Below, piece after piece: positions 1 through 14,815 of a stretch of 64,000 bases of DNA. The translations under genes were made by a program, and so were the position numbers. Below the pieces are notes generated by a model. That model was not told where the DNA came from, did no database searches, and was given only the letters and a program-made list of their open reading frames with translations. The number at the start of each line of letters is the position of its first letter. Within the stretch, counting starts at the first letter, position 1. The DNA comes from Phorcus lineatus (lineage: Eukaryota > Mollusca > Gastropoda > Trochida > Trochidae), in NCBI GenBank assembly GCA_921293015.1, contig OV121094.1:34594054-34658053 (forward strand). Direction: 5' to 3'.

Positions 1-1229
1 TTGACAAATTTAAAGTCGATCCCGACAGATGCAACTTCCTTTGCACAAAAGAAGACAACGACAGAGACATATGATGGTATTAAACAATACTTCCAGCTGA
101 ATTCTTACAATAAAAGAGCATTGTGAACACAACAGACCAGTTAACAGTCATCATTTCTCATCCCCGCTCTCCAACAAAGAAGGTCCGAATGTTTCTTTGT
201 GGAACTCTCCAGTGCCCAGAGGCGTGTAAACGTATTACGCTGGAATGAAGCGAGGACGGAACTGTTGCGCTAAACCTTGTAACAGAACTAAATGATTCGC
301 TCTGCAATCAGCTCATGATTATCTAGGGTCTCAACCGCTCTACCATGATAATTTAATTGCGCTCTTTGGTTTTGAATCATTAACTTTCTCATGCCTTGGG
401 CATAGGTATCTTGCTACTATTTTCCCTTACTATTACGGTGTAGTATGTATGCAGTGTAATTTTTTTTATCATTGCTGTTATTGTTTATAATGTCAGTGAC
501 ATTGAATTGTTTTGGTAGTTGTTTATTATATCATCAAAGTAATTGTAATATTTTTTCACAAAACTCATATTTACTCCTGAGTAATAATAATTTTTTGTAC
601 CATTTTCTAAGATGTAAAGATTAAATGAAAAATTGTTTGACATTTAGAAAAGAGAATAGATACGTTTATGAATAATTTCTCCGCCATTAATGATAATTAC
701 ATTAGTATTTCTAAACAACTTATTCGCAAATAAAAGCAACCATAAACGTTTTAATCGAAATGTGCATATCTTAACATAATAAAAGATATTTTGTATCAAA
801 TGAGTTCGAAAAAAAGTTGCAAACACTGTAAATTGTTTCTGAAGTTATTAAATGATTTTTTAGATTTGTAGATAGATCTCAACTAACAATTTGAAAAAAA
901 AATTGAAATAGAATAAATTTTGTTTGTCATTAAACTTAAAAAATATAAAAGCCATACATCATTTTAGAATAATTTTGATGGTGAAATGTGAAATTTTTTT
1001 GAACACGTAAATGATATTTGTGATACTTTTAACAACAAAACCTTATAGTTACTGAGACAAGGTATTTAGCTACACACATCCACACTAATTTTGAACATGC
1101 ATAAATATTGTATTGATTTAATACAAACATATATATCAGAAAACTTTGCTGATAGATCTTGAACTGAAATATAAGGTAACACACCTTTCATTAGCGCCTC
1201 CTGTTCTATTCGAGAAAAATCCATGCTGT
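1..1229. other. no gene seen
   Basis: The first ~350 bp are of mixed composition with no clear frame. The rest is AT-rich. A 60-codon minus frame at 644-826 has no support. Confidence 0.6.
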
Positions 1230-1560
1230 AAGTTTCGTGACCGTGTATCTCCTCTTTGCTCTTGTTGCGATTTGGCAGACAAGAGAATGTGACGGCAAAT
1301 TTGTACCCTTAATTTTATGCAAATTTTGCGCTTAATTATGCAGGTTAAGACAACTGACAGCCTGGACGTCCCAGCAAGACTTAATAGGGGTCGAACGTCA
1401 GAGGTAAACCTGCACAACCCTACCCCCCGTCTTGAGAACTGTGCCCTATCAATTTCACCAATCTTAGACCTAATTAGCAGCCGTAATAAAACACTCACAT
1501 CAAAGTCCCCTAACACTTTGCTCACGATTTCTCAACTTTCGGCGTTGTTTTAAGGAATGG
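1230..1560. promoter_or_regulatory. candidate cis-regulatory block
   Basis: High-complexity, GC-richer island in AT-rich surroundings with no repeat match. It holds a perfect octamer ATGCAAAT (1317-1324) and TTAATTATGC (1333-1342), the sort of POU and homeodomain sites found in animal enhancers. Overlapping frames on both strands (129 and 78 codons) have no recognised motif. Inference only. Confidence 0.35.
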
Positions 1561-4539
1561 ATGATTAAATACTTGATAAGAAGCAACCTGTTGGTCAACA
1601 GGTTACAATCGAATTAACACGTAGAAATCGCTCTAAAATGTGCAAGTTGAAAGGGAGTTCCGCAAGGCGACCATCTTGCCCCGTTTCCATTATACCATCT
1701 CTAAACAATTAATCGCGCGACCAATCGGCGTTTGTTTTAGCCTAGCATGGTTTATTTAGCTTGAAACATCGATTGACTCCTCAGTGGTGAAGAATTGAGA
1801 GGGAGGATGGTTTATATTGATCATATCTATTGAAATATTTCATTTATTTATTTCGTAAACGAATTGTTTTTTAATTTAGATTTGCAGTTTACCTGTACCG
1901 CATTCAAAGATGAGATTGTTGTGATAGTATATCATCTGAGCAAGGTATATATTTCCGAAATTTGTTATGAAGCTTATTTTTCGGCTTAAGTTCAGATTGA
2001 AAATGTGTTTGTGCATAAAACGATTGTAAAACATATCTTAACTTCATTTAAATGTACGGTTAGTTTTGAGTCGGAGTTTGTCTTTTATGTAATTCTCATG
2101 AGTGAGAATGTATACATTAATTCACATGCCGGTCTCCAAAAATATACTTCTAGATAACAGAACGGAATACTTACAATATTTTTCTAGTTCCCTTTTAGCA
2201 AAGTCAGTAACATTTATTCTATTCTAACCATAATGCCACTACATATTCTATTCTTTATTTGTTCAAATGTGTAAAGTGTTACAAGTAAACCTTTATTGTC
2301 GAATTTCATTCAAAATTCTTTTTGTTTGCGGTTGTTTCTATGAATTAATTGATATTTGTTTAACAAGACTAAAATGTTTTCCCACTGTCTTTTCAAAAGA
2401 AATTCAAAAAACATTCAAAATTTAAATTATTTATAGCAGGGGCAGAATAGGTGGCGTTCATGCAATCAGATTATATCGTAAAATCTAGGAAAATACATTT
2501 TCATGTTTTAAAAAAAAAAAAAAATTCAAATAGCATTACCAATAGAGATTACAATTTAAAACTCCTGTAAATTATTTAATGCAAAATGAATGCTGATTAT
2601 GAATTACATTTTTACAACCTGTTTGTAAGATTAATGCATTCGATTCAGTCAGAAAGAGAAGCTGTTAAAACTGATTATCTTCACATACACTAAGTTGATG
2701 CATAATTGATAGACTAATGGTCCAATTTACCACATCCGATTTGTAAATTATCATTGAACTAACAGATTACATGCATACTTACTGGATACAGGTAATTTAA
2801 CATTACAACATCTTTTCAATATGTATATTTGTAATAAGCATCTTTATAATAAATTTGTAAATTATTTGTTACTCTAACAGTTTATAGAAAAATATTATTT
2901 CGTGGCTTACATAGCTGTTTCAAGGCCTTTTCTACAAAGAACCTGTGTCTTATTCCCAGGTTTTCAGGTTTTCATTAGGATCAATGTTTTCACACAGGAA
3001 ATAGATTTTAAACACTTCTGCATAAAGTCACGTTGGACAGTGAAAAAATATGTATTAGAATTATGAATGTGATAAATTGAGATTAAGCTGAATCCACTTC
3101 TTAAATTATGGGAGTTGAAGAAGATCAAAATATTGCATTTGACTGATTTGACAAATAAGAGCCACCATATCTATTTTTCTCTAATACATCACTGTAGTAT
3201 TTATGCAGTGTTTATAACTATTTAGTTATTTTATGCAGTCTTTATAACTATTTAGTTACTTTATGCATTCTTTATAACTATTTAGTTTTTACTCTTCTAT
3301 CCATAATTTGGAGATTCATTAAAATATGTGGCATAAATGCCCTTCGGTGATAAGTATGAAAAATAGTTAATCGATAGTAAAATATTCATTTTTTGTAAAT
3401 GCGTTATAACATTAGTAAAAGTATATGCTTTATCAATAAAACAGGCGAAAGCAAATTAACGTTTCCGATGCTTTCCACTATAAAGAAAACAATGAACGAG
3501 AATGTGTTCTTTACGAAAATGTATTCGAAATGTGAAGTTGATAATGCAAACAAGCTTATAAAGATTACAACAAACATGGGTACGAGATTATATGTAACAT
3601 GAGGTGGAATGGAAGTAAAAAAAATACAAAATCGTATAAAGTTTAAATTTGATTGAATAACTATTAAGTCTAAATATGGAAATTCAAGAATTAGTTCTAA
3701 AGATGCTAGTACATTGCTCGGGCATTTACACTATTGTTTGTCACATGCATAATCTTCCTAGCATTGGATGGATTCTCATAATTAACTGCATATATAACCA
3801 TTTGCAGACAAACCCATACAAAATGTCTGATACTACAATGATTGCAAATGTTTGATATCTTACATGCGAACATGATGTAAATGTAATAAAATCGCAGGAA
3901 TTGAATAATTGTGTGACACAAATTCTTCATTGGAAATTATGCGTTTAATGCCTCGTTCGACATTTGAGACATAATCCCACAACATTTGTTTTTACAATGC
4001 GTATATCTTCGCATTTTGAACTAAACTAAACATTATTTTTATAAGATCAATTACTAAAGCAACTAATGATTTTTTCAAAACTAAAGAAAACATCATCAAC
4101 GACGAGATATTTCATATACAATCATTCCCTTTGATATAAACCTTGTCATACGGAAAGAGAAATTGTTAAGAAATCAAAGAAATTGTTTGGCGATTATGTC
4201 ATTACATTTAAGAAGAATATATAGCCAGAACTTGATAAACATGAAATCATTTGTTGAGAAAACTGAAAATTTGAAATTAAGCTGAAATTAAAATAAACGA
4301 CCTCTTCTTATATAAATCCTACATTGTTAAAACCCTGGTTACACCGTGTTATTATTATCAAAAACATAAAATAAATCAGCGTTTATGAAAGTATCACCAT
4401 TTGTACACCATTGGTAAAAATACAACATTTTGTATATTGAGAAACGTAAGTGCATAAACAAATTTGACATTTAAAAGCGAATAAAAAATTTGCATATCAT
4501 ATTTCAATGGTTGAGAGGAAAGTCATAGAGTAACCCGAT
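1561..4539. other. no gene seen
   Basis: AT-rich. It includes a poly-A run at ~2508-2523 and the 30-bp tandem repeat at 3201. A 67-codon plus frame at 3399 has no family signal. Confidence 0.6.
3201..3290. repeat. 30-bp tandem repeat, three copies
   Basis: TTATGCAGTGTTTATAACTA plus TTTAGTTATT, repeated at 3201, 3231 and 3261 with a few changes. Confidence 0.9.
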
Positions 4540-4790
4540 ATGAGAGCCACATTACTGCGAGACTAATTGCTAATTGGTGCCAGGTTAGACCTATATGCCG
4601 CTAGTTTATCATTTCACGGTAAGTATTTCGGCGTACGTCGTCGGGGAGACCAATGCTCAACGTGACAGAGCATAGGAAACACATGTTAGTCAAGGACTGA
4701 AGTCATACCTTCCATAGATAGGGGCCGGAGAAGGCCTAGCCCGGCCAGGTGATATGGTAACACGGGGTTCAGCATCATCAAGATTTGTCA
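4540..4790. promoter_or_regulatory. candidate cis-regulatory block
   Basis: GC-rich stretch (GGGGCCGGAGAAGGCCTAGC and CGTACGTCGTCGGGGAGACC) with ACTAATTGCTAATTGG (about 4562-4577), a pair of homeodomain-like cores. No coding frame and no repeat match. Inference only. Confidence 0.3.
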
Positions 4791-7019
4791 AAACACCTCT
4801 CTTGCACTATGGTGTGAAAATTGTACGGTAAAATGAATGTCCTTGCCTTATACCACTTTGATATAATTATATAGAACGGCTGAAGTGATGTACCGTCATT
4901 CTTGAATGATTTCGGCTCTGGTTGGATCATTTTCGTCACGTGGTCGTGAATTTCTTCCACTTGAGTGATATACAATAGAATGACAGCTGTCAATAACGAA
5001 TAGACATCAATTGGAGAGGGAGGAGTTTGGGGGTGTTCAAACTCATGGATGGAATTTTTGACTTTTGTTCAGTTTTGAAAGGGATGTTTCCTCTTGGTGA
5101 AAGGTGTATAGATGTAAAGTTCCATTATACCGGGTATGTGTTGGATGGTTTGATAAGGATGGGTAGTGTGCTTATATACGGCGGATAAGCCTTTCACTGT
5201 AAATCAAAAAGTCGCAGCTTTTCGTGTGGCTTTCACAGTATGATAATAGCAACTTCAAAACTTGTCAACTCAATTTTGTCAAGGCCAGAAGGTTTCGTCA
5301 TTTTCTCTTACACTCAAATTTATCGCTTACAAAAGTTTTGACTTAAAACATGAAGAGAGAAATTTGCAATCTTGTTCTGAATCGGATTGAAGGATGTTCA
5401 TGATTTGTATTATGATTTACAATGAAACTAATTAATTCGATGTAAGGGATAAAGGTGTATATACAGAGACCTCCTTCATGACAGCATGCGAAACTGTGAA
5501 AGTACTTTCACCATACGAACTCAAAGACGTTTGAAAGTACAAAATCGGCAAATTCGAACATGGGTTTCAGGAAAAATATCCCTTATAGCTATTATTTAAT
5601 TATATGATAAGTTTTATTGAGACATTAAAATTTCAAATAAACTTGGTGAAAGTTTCGAAAATAGAACACATTTATTTCTGAAATATCATAATTGGTTTTG
5701 CTCATTTAAAGTAACCACCTTTATGTAATCCTTTTAATACACATATTTACAAAATTCTAAAAACCTTTAAAACATGCAAGTGTCGTTCAAATATGAACAG
5801 ATAACTTAAAGAAATATATTAAACCCATAAAAAATTTTTCAAGCCCCTTCTCAGACACTTTCGAATGGAACAGTTGATAAATTTTTCAAGCTGAATTATC
5901 AGAAATATATTTGTTCCTAAATTGAACTGTTCAAATAACGAGACTTACCTTACAAAATAAACAATATCGATATCTTTATGCGCAATTAAAAACTAAAATA
6001 TTTTCTGACAGGATTCCTGTGTATGACATTAAAATGGAATAAGAAATTACGGTTTTCGAATGCTTTTACCAAAAACTTTAATGATTAGAGGTCATGTTAA
6101 AAAAAACCAATGAAGCCGACTAATACATGATAATTATTTGATATTATATTTTCTTTTATCAATTATTTATTTTTACAAATTATTTATTACAAATATTTTA
6201 TTTAAACTTGATTCAGTTTCTTTTCAGTGTAAAATCATTACTAAAATTAAAAAATTGGTGCTTCACCTATTTATGCATTATTATTATTATATTTATCTAT
6301 CTTCATATACATTTCAATCTAACCTTATTCATCCTCCTTTTAGTTTAAAACATTACTGAAATAGCGAAACATTATGGATTTGATCTTGTGTTTAAATACA
6401 CCTATCAATTCAAGGCAATTTGGTACCAATAACCAACAAAGATAAACGCACTTTCAATGTAAGTTTATTGTTTGAACCATGAATAAGGACACATGGACTT
6501 AGCAAAGGATCAACCATCAACTATAAACTTTAAGTGTCTGTAGGTGTGTCAACAAATCGAATTAATTCAAATGAAGCAGCCTTCAAAGACGCTCTATCTA
6601 TACAAATCTATCCATTACACTTATATCACCAATGGCTGTATCCGATTCATGGACCCAAATATTGAATTAATACTACTTGAAGTAGTTCTTTAGAGTTTAA
6701 ACTCGACATTACAACCATATCCCGAGTACGACATTCTTTAACATAAAATATCATACTAACAAGATTAGAAGTCTTCTGCATGGATAATTATATATGTCTC
6801 TATTGAAACCTGTGTATATAGAAAAATGACATTGTAGCTATGTACAAAGAAGAGGGTTGGCTTTGAGCGTCCAAGAACAAGAATTCAAAGACAGCATTTG
6901 TAGCTTTGTTCGAGAAGGTCTTTATAAAAGCAGAATGCCCCAACACTCGACTGATCGATGTGTACCAATAAAACTGCTTTATTTGTCCCGGGATTATCAC
7001 ATAAAATACATCTAAATGC
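4791..7019. other. no gene seen
   Basis: AT-rich with short unsupported frames (4778-4993 minus, 6138-6359 plus, 6800-7021 minus). Confidence 0.6.
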
Positions 7020-7425
7020 ATTAGCGATTGACTTAAGGGGCAAGGCTTGCCGCCTCCTTAACTTTTTCGATGCCTTATTCGTGTCTGAGGTCGTCTAAAC
7101 ACATAGTTCACCTGTTACAAACGCACAAGCACTTGTAGTCTTTGTGATAAGGCCACCTTTATCGACTATCAATTGCTGTCCCGGATCATTCAGTTCCGAT
7201 CCATTAATTGTATTTACCCTTAACCCTTAACCAGCCCCTTTGAGGCTCAGAGAACCGTGATGGGCCATCAAATGAGAAGCTGACAAGGTTAGAGTTATGA
7301 GATTGGGGCGGAGGGTTAGCCCCAAGGGACATAATGGGCTGAACTGAAAGGCCGTTTTAAAATGAGGACGTTGTATTGTTTCGATTTTCTGTTCAGAGGG
7401 TACATTTTGGGGAGTGAATTTCAAA
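7020..7425. promoter_or_regulatory. candidate cis-regulatory block
   Basis: Non-repetitive and richer in GC than its flanks, with TGATAAGG (GATA-like), CACCTGTT (E-box) and CATTAATTG. No convincing coding frame. Inference only. Confidence 0.3.
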
Positions 7426-8009
7426 ACAACTTTAAAAAGTTTTAAATTTGAATAAACCTGTTTATTGCTTATTCAATATTTTCTATTTTTTTGACGACTG
7501 ATAATATTAGAGCAATTCTCTTTCCGAAAAAGGCTTAACTTCTTTACAATAGAATAACAATTTACATTATACAATAACTGTTTACCGCCTTTCAAACGGT
7601 AATTGTAAAGATAACATCTTGAAATTTTATTTAATAAACTTTCTTGTTGATCAAAGAATCTACGAGCATCTCGAGTTTTCAATGAATACTAGTGTAGAAT
7701 ACTATTGTTTTACAATTATTAATTTCAAACATATCTATAGCTTGTGCATAAAGATTTATTAATTTTATTTGTTTTTAAGGAAATGTTACAGTAGATATAT
7801 ATAGGTGATTATCGACCGACAACCAATCACAGATAACATTTAATCAACGGAAGGGAAACTAGATATAGTGAAAATGGAGAGAGTGAAAATGAGTAGTGAG
7901 AAATGATCATATCAATAACAAAAGATATAAATATCAACAATATTATATACACAAATAGTTTAGCATGAAATTTTTATCAATATGCTAAATATGTCTTCCT
8001 TAAAATCAG

Positions 8010-8230
8010 CACCCTGGTTCTGTTTTCTCTCGTAAGAGTTAACATTCCTCTTTTCCACCCGCTATTTATGCGGCATCATTTTAACGACCATCCTCGTCTC
8101 ACTATTGGGTCAAACGGAGTGGGCGTAGGTTGTTGCCGAGGTATATTAATGGAACAGCTTAATCGAAACTGTTTCGCACAAACTACCTTGTCAGTAAGGA
8201 ATTGTGAAGGATGAAATATGCATGTTAATG
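8010..8230. promoter_or_regulatory. candidate cis-regulatory block
   Basis: Contains TTTATGCGGC (about 8066-8075) and GGAGTGGGCGTAGG (KLF/SP-like, about 8117-8130) in non-repetitive DNA. No coding frame. Inference only. Confidence 0.25.
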
Positions 8231-8848
8231 ATGTTCAACTACTAACTTCACTATACTATTTGAATGAGGTGAATTGATAAATGTTTGAATTTCTCGAATG
8301 AGTAACGCAAATATCGCAGGTGACAAAATTTTCATCTCTGCACCAAATCAAATTTTCTTAATATAGTTTAATGAAAACTGTTCGGGGCGAAATTGTATGA
8401 CAAAGATATAGCGTGTACATGCATACATATACTATGTGATCAACATGACATATGTTTTGTTCCATTTACAGAGACAGTGTTGAAAACAATCGGATGACAA
8501 TTATGGGTACAAACAACTGTTCTATTAATAACCAAAATAAAGACATATAAAAATCAGTCAAACAATACTTTCACGATAATATATAAGAGTATGTTATCAT
8601 TCTATGTGAATGACTTGTCATTCTCTGAAAGCGTGTAAAAAAAACATCGGCTGGCAGAAGCAAATTCGTACAAAATGCAATAAATTGATAAAAAAATACT
8701 GACCGCTTTAAAGCACAAAGTAGAAAAATAGAAGAAAATAAATACATACGCGATGTAGGCAATATCATAGACGTAACGTTAATGTTTATGATGTCACGGC
8801 ACGATGTCAAAGTGATACAAATACTTGTATGATGGCTAGAGAAAAGGA

Positions 8849-8888
<40 letters not shown>

Positions 8889-11800
8889 TAAAAATGAAAT
8901 AGTTGATTTCCGTGTCATGTATTATCATAAAATCTTTGGTCACAACATAAAAAGCAACATTGGACCTCATGAGGTCGACAAGACATCTTAAAATAAAATG
9001 AAACATCAATAATACAATGATAAACTTATTACAGAAACACGACACGAAAGAAATAGTAGCAAGGTTCTTTAATTTCTTTAACAAAATAAATTTATTTGTT
9101 GCTACTGGTGAATTCATTAAAAATATCCTAGATCACATGTAAAAAAAAAAAAACTCTATCACTGACCAATTATTCTATTTGAATCATGAAGAATGCTTCC
9201 TATTGGCAACAGAACTATTCATCTACTAAACTATGTTGATGAAAAAATGACTTGGAAAATGTTCACATACGATAGTGAAAGCAGTTGGTCACAATATGCG
9301 AAATGACATTTATCATTTAAAACAACGAGGTTAAGAAAAGGAAATTTATCAAATAGGGAAAGATCATCCTGATATCACCCTGAAACAATATAGTGAAGAA
9401 AGAAGAACCATATACAAAACACTATAACAAAAGTGTATATAATAATCAATTAACGATATTGTCTTCAGAATCTAAAGCAATGCCCTTTCAAATTGAACAA
9501 TGCAATTTGAACAAAATTTGAAAGTGGCGAGGCGTGAAAAGGTTCATTAGATTTAATGTGTGTACCGATTGAAGTTGAAGAAAGTTGAAACAAAATTATA
9601 AGAACAATAGAAGATTTTGTTAATATCAAGTGGGTCTTTTCATTATCATATAATTACATATCAATAATGACCGAAGTTTCAGGCACTATTACGACGGTTC
9701 TTTAATGCGTTTCCCTTCATATCTAATGCACGGGGAGATATGGTATAGATCAAGTGTTTTTCTCCATTTGATGATCTGAAAATATTTTGGTAAACATGAA
9801 GTCATAAAATACACGGACCTACTTAAAACGCTTTAATGCTATCTAAATAGCTGTAGAAAGTAACAGTTGTATGTCTCGCGATTGATCAATTTTCTCGTTT
9901 ACCATCCTCGGAATTGAAACAATAAAGTCAATTAGTAGGCGTTGAAACACTTTAATTTTAACGGCAAATAGCAATGATGAATTAAGTAGAACGACCTCTT
10001 GCGGCGCAATGAAGTAGAAAAGACTTCAGATGTTACACCTAAAGAAACCCCCTTTACTTGTAAAAGAGGGACAGGTGAAAAGAGAGTCATTAAGCGACTA
10101 AGATGACTTTAAAGAATAAAGTGTGTTTCCCAAGATTGGAAATCGATTAAATTTAGTTTCAAACGAATAAATTTCTATAAACAGGTGTTGTGCTATCAAT
10201 AGGGAAAAATCGATTACTTTAAAATAGTTCATTTAATTATTGACATTAGTAAAACGTCAATATAACATCAGAATTTGGTTTATAATGTTATAAACATTTT
10301 TCTTCAAGCTTCTAAAATTGAATTGAATCAATACAATCAAAATTATACTTGTACAATAAACATGATGCTTAATTGAAGGTAAATCATAAGTAGTTAAATA
10401 CATGTATATAGCAGATGAATACACGTGTCTTCATACCTATGAAAATTAATAAACATTTATTCTTGTTAGAACATTAAACTATTTACACTGCTTGGTAAAA
10501 TTCATATGGCACAATATAATAGTATTTGTATCTTGTATAACTTTAATACGTAGTTAATATTGTTATCGTATCTACCATTTGTCTGTATCTTACGACTACC
10601 AATAAAAATACATAGATGAATGCTCGTAGGAACAAACATTAACTCCATCAGTTGCACCTGACGGCAGCAATGAAAATGTAAAATATGTATATATAAAAAC
10701 TAATAGTAACACATGAAAATGATTCTGAGTAAAAATGTAATATTGAACTTGAACGTTTCGTCTTCAAAATCAATAATCAAATTCGAAAACTTTCAATCAA
10801 CGACGGTCGAATTGATGATTATAAACGTTGAATTTCTAAATTTGTATTTTTAACCCGATATTCATTACCTGCAACTGTATACTAAAGTGCAGTAGTGACG
10901 TTTTCATTACATGTAATGTTAAATGTAAATGTCAGATACCAGTGACGCGGACATTTTACCGATAAGTAACTTCCGTAAGCTGATAGATGTAAATAGTTTT
11001 GAAAGAAGAATGTTAAAGTTTCCGCTGGAATGATTGGAATAAGTTTGTATGGTTAGTATTTCGTAGATTTACTCTTGAATGTTGGAAACATGTTATCTTG
11101 GTGTACAATCTACTAGTACTATTATATGTGATTAAGGTTATCTATTGAGATCGAAAAATAATATTTTTAAATTGACGATGTCAACTGTTTTTCAACCATT
11201 TGAATGAATTACAACTTATTTTGTACAGTTTGATGTAGGCTTTGCTCGGAGACTAGTTTGAAGCGGTTAAAGACGGATAGTAATGCATAGATATCTGATA
11301 AGATTACTTAATATGCATTTTTAGGTCATGCGTCAGTGTTTAATGTCATATCATTGGTTTTAAGCTTAATTAAGATTGTCGTTATTTTACATATAAATGT
11401 CCAAATTCTGAGTTTGTTTTCTGTAGTCAAGTTTTTAAGAAACATCATTGGAATGAAGATTTACTTCTCTAAATAAATATGTTTTTCTTGCAATAAAAAA
11501 GCTAATTATATACAATATTCGCACACTATATACATGAAGAGGTAAACCTAATGTTCACATCAAAATTATTTTTTAATAGAAATAAGAATTTGAAAGTATT
11601 TTTGAAGTTTGTTGTATAATAAGTTATTATACATTTTATGGTCCCCATAATTTTCATACAGAATACAAAGTTGCTATATATAATTGTTATAGGTAACAGC
11701 GGGATTTGGAATATTAGTGAGGATTTGACGCAGTGAATGTTAAGTGTTTTTTTTAATGAATAACTTTCTCTACAAGTAAAGATAATAAGAACCACACATA

Positions 11801-13084
11801 TACAAACATGTATTATGTGTTCCTATTCTGAAATTTTTAAATTGAAAAAAGAAATTATACTTTCATGTGTCTTTTGTATTTAATATAATAATTACAAAAG
11901 TGCATTCTTTCTTAGAGAAATGTTTCCACTCAGCCTTTAGTTTTTCTAAACATATTACTACTAAATTATAAACAAAAATACTATAACTCAATTCGAGACT
12001 AGCGTATACAAAAAATGCATGAAACGGTTTCCAGAAACGTATCGTTCAAATAATATGCAATGCAATAACAAAAGTCCTGGACAGGACATAATCGCCCTAT
12101 GATACAATATATTGAAAAGCGTTTTGAACAACTATTTGACATCTAAAAACGAGGTAAAAATACAATAAAACATTTTAAAACACTTTTAACATATGTTGTT
12201 AAAATTCCCACATATATTGTCCCAGAAAAATTTTATGATTTGAAACTGCTAATGATTAGACGTTAAAGCATTCCATTGTCGAAAAGATTACTTTATATAA
12301 TCTGGAATTAGTGAAAAGCCCCTCAATCTCACAACTTTACAGTTTCAATCTAACGAATCAAGAACGCTCCTTATTGAAAAAAATTGTTATTTTATACTTA
12401 TCCTTAAACAATGTAATTTTGCTTTGATAAAAAAAAACCCGCTCAAAAAACTTTTTAAGAATATGTAAAATTATTTCAAAATCGCAATAAGGAGTGCTAT
12501 GATTAGATTTCATTTGAAAACACAATTTCTTTTCGCAAAATGGATTGGTAGAATTTTCTTGATATTTTGAAGATTTGATAACATTTCAAAGTTTACAAAC
12601 TGTTGGAGACAAAATTTACAAAACATAAAGAGATTTGCGAGCAAACTTACAAGTCCAGAAAATGGGACAATACGATATTCAGAAAGGTGTTGGCAAACTC
12701 ATTGAAATAAACAACGGAGGGTCCAAACATAAACAAACGGGTATAATTACCAGCCAACACACCTCAATTATGCAGACATTCAAAATCGTAGAAAAAAACT
12801 TTTAAATAAAGAATATTAGGATATTAAATTCATTTAAACACGGCGTAACTGTTACAGGTATCTTGGTGTGAACGCCTGAATTCTTGTAGCTAGACAGGTG
12901 AACATATCCCAGGTATTGGAGTCAGGTGAAAATGTGACATACTTGAACAATGTCTAATGCAGTTGCCAACAATAAGTCAGATACTATAAATATTCCAAAA
13001 TCAATCCCAATTATCGGCTAATTTGACTTTCATACAACTTTATTGAGAGGAAAATGTAGAAAATAATCTCATTGTGAGAAGGCG
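8231..13084. other. no gene seen
   Basis: Nearly 5 kb of AT-rich sequence with a (TAA)n run and a poly-A run at ~9139. Minus frames at 8571-9117 are made by the TAA microsatellite. No element ends recognised. Confidence 0.6.
8851..8889. repeat. (TAA)n microsatellite
   Basis: About 13 uninterrupted TAA units. Confidence 0.97.
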
Positions 13085-13700
13085 TATTGTCAATGACATC
13101 TACCACGCCTTACAGTAATGGGGTGTGAGGATTGGCGACAGGAGTAAATAGCAATCCCTTGTTAAAGACAACTTCTAAATACGTGACATATTTCCATCAA
13201 AATTCTCCGCCAGTTTGGAAACGGGCTACGGTTGTGTACCACCGTATTATACTTCCAATGTGAGGAAAGGCCAGACACGGCTTGCTAATCCGCATGCTTA
13301 TAAGTCTGCCACTAAAAAGAATCCATCATCCATACACGAAGCAAAATATAATCAATTTATCTTGCTCGCAGAAGTTAAATGCTTTCATAGTTTTCTCTTG
13401 GGCTAGAAGTGCGAACGTAGTGAATGCACGCACACTACGGCGCCAGGAAGAAAATGGCTGCGAGGGAGCATTCATTGAGGCCCATTGTAACATCAAATTT
13501 CATCCTCCCTCTCCCCAGCATGCTAACCATGCCTTTACAGCGTTGACAAAGCATTTGTATTTTAGACGAGTTTGGCTGGGGATAAAAGCAAGTTAATAAC
13601 GATAGGCGGGAGAAATTAGGTTTTGTATGGCAATTTTTATCGATTTGGGAAGCAGCGGAGTAGGAATAATCTCGTGACAATGGCTCTACTGTCGACACTG
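13085..13700. promoter_or_regulatory. candidate cis-regulatory block
   Basis: A 600-bp high-complexity stretch. Four short overlapping frames on both strands show no family motif and cancel each other out as coding evidence. TTTTTATCGATTTGG (13634-13648) is a Cut/Onecut-type site. Possible conserved non-coding DNA. Confidence 0.3.
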
Positions 13701-14499
13701 CTTGGAGTTTGTATTCCGTGTCGTGTCATTTTCCACGAGAATCACAATTTTCACGGAAAGTTAAGATCGGTATTACATTTTATAATACGTCTTTTCATCG
13801 ACGACTCACTCCGGGGTCGAATCTACAGGATTCTCGACAAGGGCACAATTGACTTTTCTGATGAGTTGACGCGAGATCATGAGCCATGCGAGACCAAAAC
13901 GAGATGTCTATCCTTATGTTGTTATAATCCATATTCACGCGGTGTTTTAAATGTTTAATTTCTCGATTGGTAAATTACTAACGCGAAGGCTCGCCTTTCT
14001 GTGCGTAGAGATAGTGTAACGATGTACAATGTATGATAATTCGGGCACGAATTGAATTGTCTATGCACAATTATTGGCTCGTTCTCTAAGCTACCTTTAA
14101 CAAACCGTGTGATTAATTAACTATGAATTGTCTATTATGTAAAGTCCAGGTATAAAGGTACTGCATATGAATGGAACATTAGATTTAGCATTTCTATGCA
14201 AATGCAGCTGCGAAGAAAATACGTTATTATATATAACGTGTATATATAGGTGAACTATAGAACTAGCATGATATTATCTGATATACGCTTGTAGAAGGAA
14301 AACCACACGTATCTGGATACGACCAGCGCCTTCATGCTGTTTTGTGTTGACAAACCGCCCAGATCTGATTAAATATATAACAGAAACAGACGGTTGTGTG
14401 TTACAACAATAAATGACTTAAGTGATTGGGCGGTTTGCTGTAGAGCAGAGAGCAGTATGTCCAGGCTAAACGGTGGTAGTCATCAACCATCAAAAACGT
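13701..14499. other. no gene confirmed
   Basis: A 111-codon plus frame (13623-13958) crosses the first part. It has no recognised domain and no splice evidence, and overlaps an opposite frame. The rest is AT-rich. Confidence 0.5.
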
Positions 14500-14815
14500 G
14501 AGGTGGAGTGATCTGGGGTTTAACGTCGTTTTCAAGAGTATTTCACTTATATCGCGACTGCTTGTCTTTGCAGGGAGACTGCCTGTTATTGCAGGGAGAA
14601 AGCCCGCAGCACCATTGTGGCTATGCAATGCGGTGAACCTGCGAGCATCATCTGGAACTAGCGAACCATGGATGGTACAGTGCTGATGTTCAGTTCAGCA
14701 TTGCAACCAATCCTTACTGCGTATAGAACAGTTCTTCAATGAAGACAAAGTTTCCGAACTCCGGGCGAGATTCGAACCCCACAAACGCGCTAACCACTGC
14801 GCTATCCCGCCCCCT
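14500..14815 (-). mobile_element. tRNA-derived SINE, near full length
   Basis: Minus strand from 14815: a tRNA-like head with box A TAGCGCAGTGG (plus 14794-14804) and box B GGTTCGAATCT (plus 14768-14778). The part between them is shortened, so it is not a tRNA. Then comes a body containing GCATTGCATAGCCACAATGG-type sequence, then a tail block with ATATAAGTGAAATACTC and GTTAAACCCCAG. The same body and tail recur at 31.2, 56.8 and 61.1 kb. Confidence 0.78.

Noticed and set aside
1136-1525. 129-codon minus frame as a gene
   Set aside because: Biased, low-similarity composition with an equally open opposite strand; better explained as a non-coding block.
8571-9117. minus frames with poly-Tyr/Leu runs
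   Set aside because: Produced by translating the (TAA)n microsatellite.
13623-13958. 111-codon plus frame as a gene
   Set aside because: No domain, no splice signal, no RNA evidence, and competing frames on the opposite strand.
14762-14815. a tRNA gene on the minus strand
   Set aside because: Boxes A and B are present but the segment between them is too short for an anticodon arm, and a SINE body follows; it is a SINE head.
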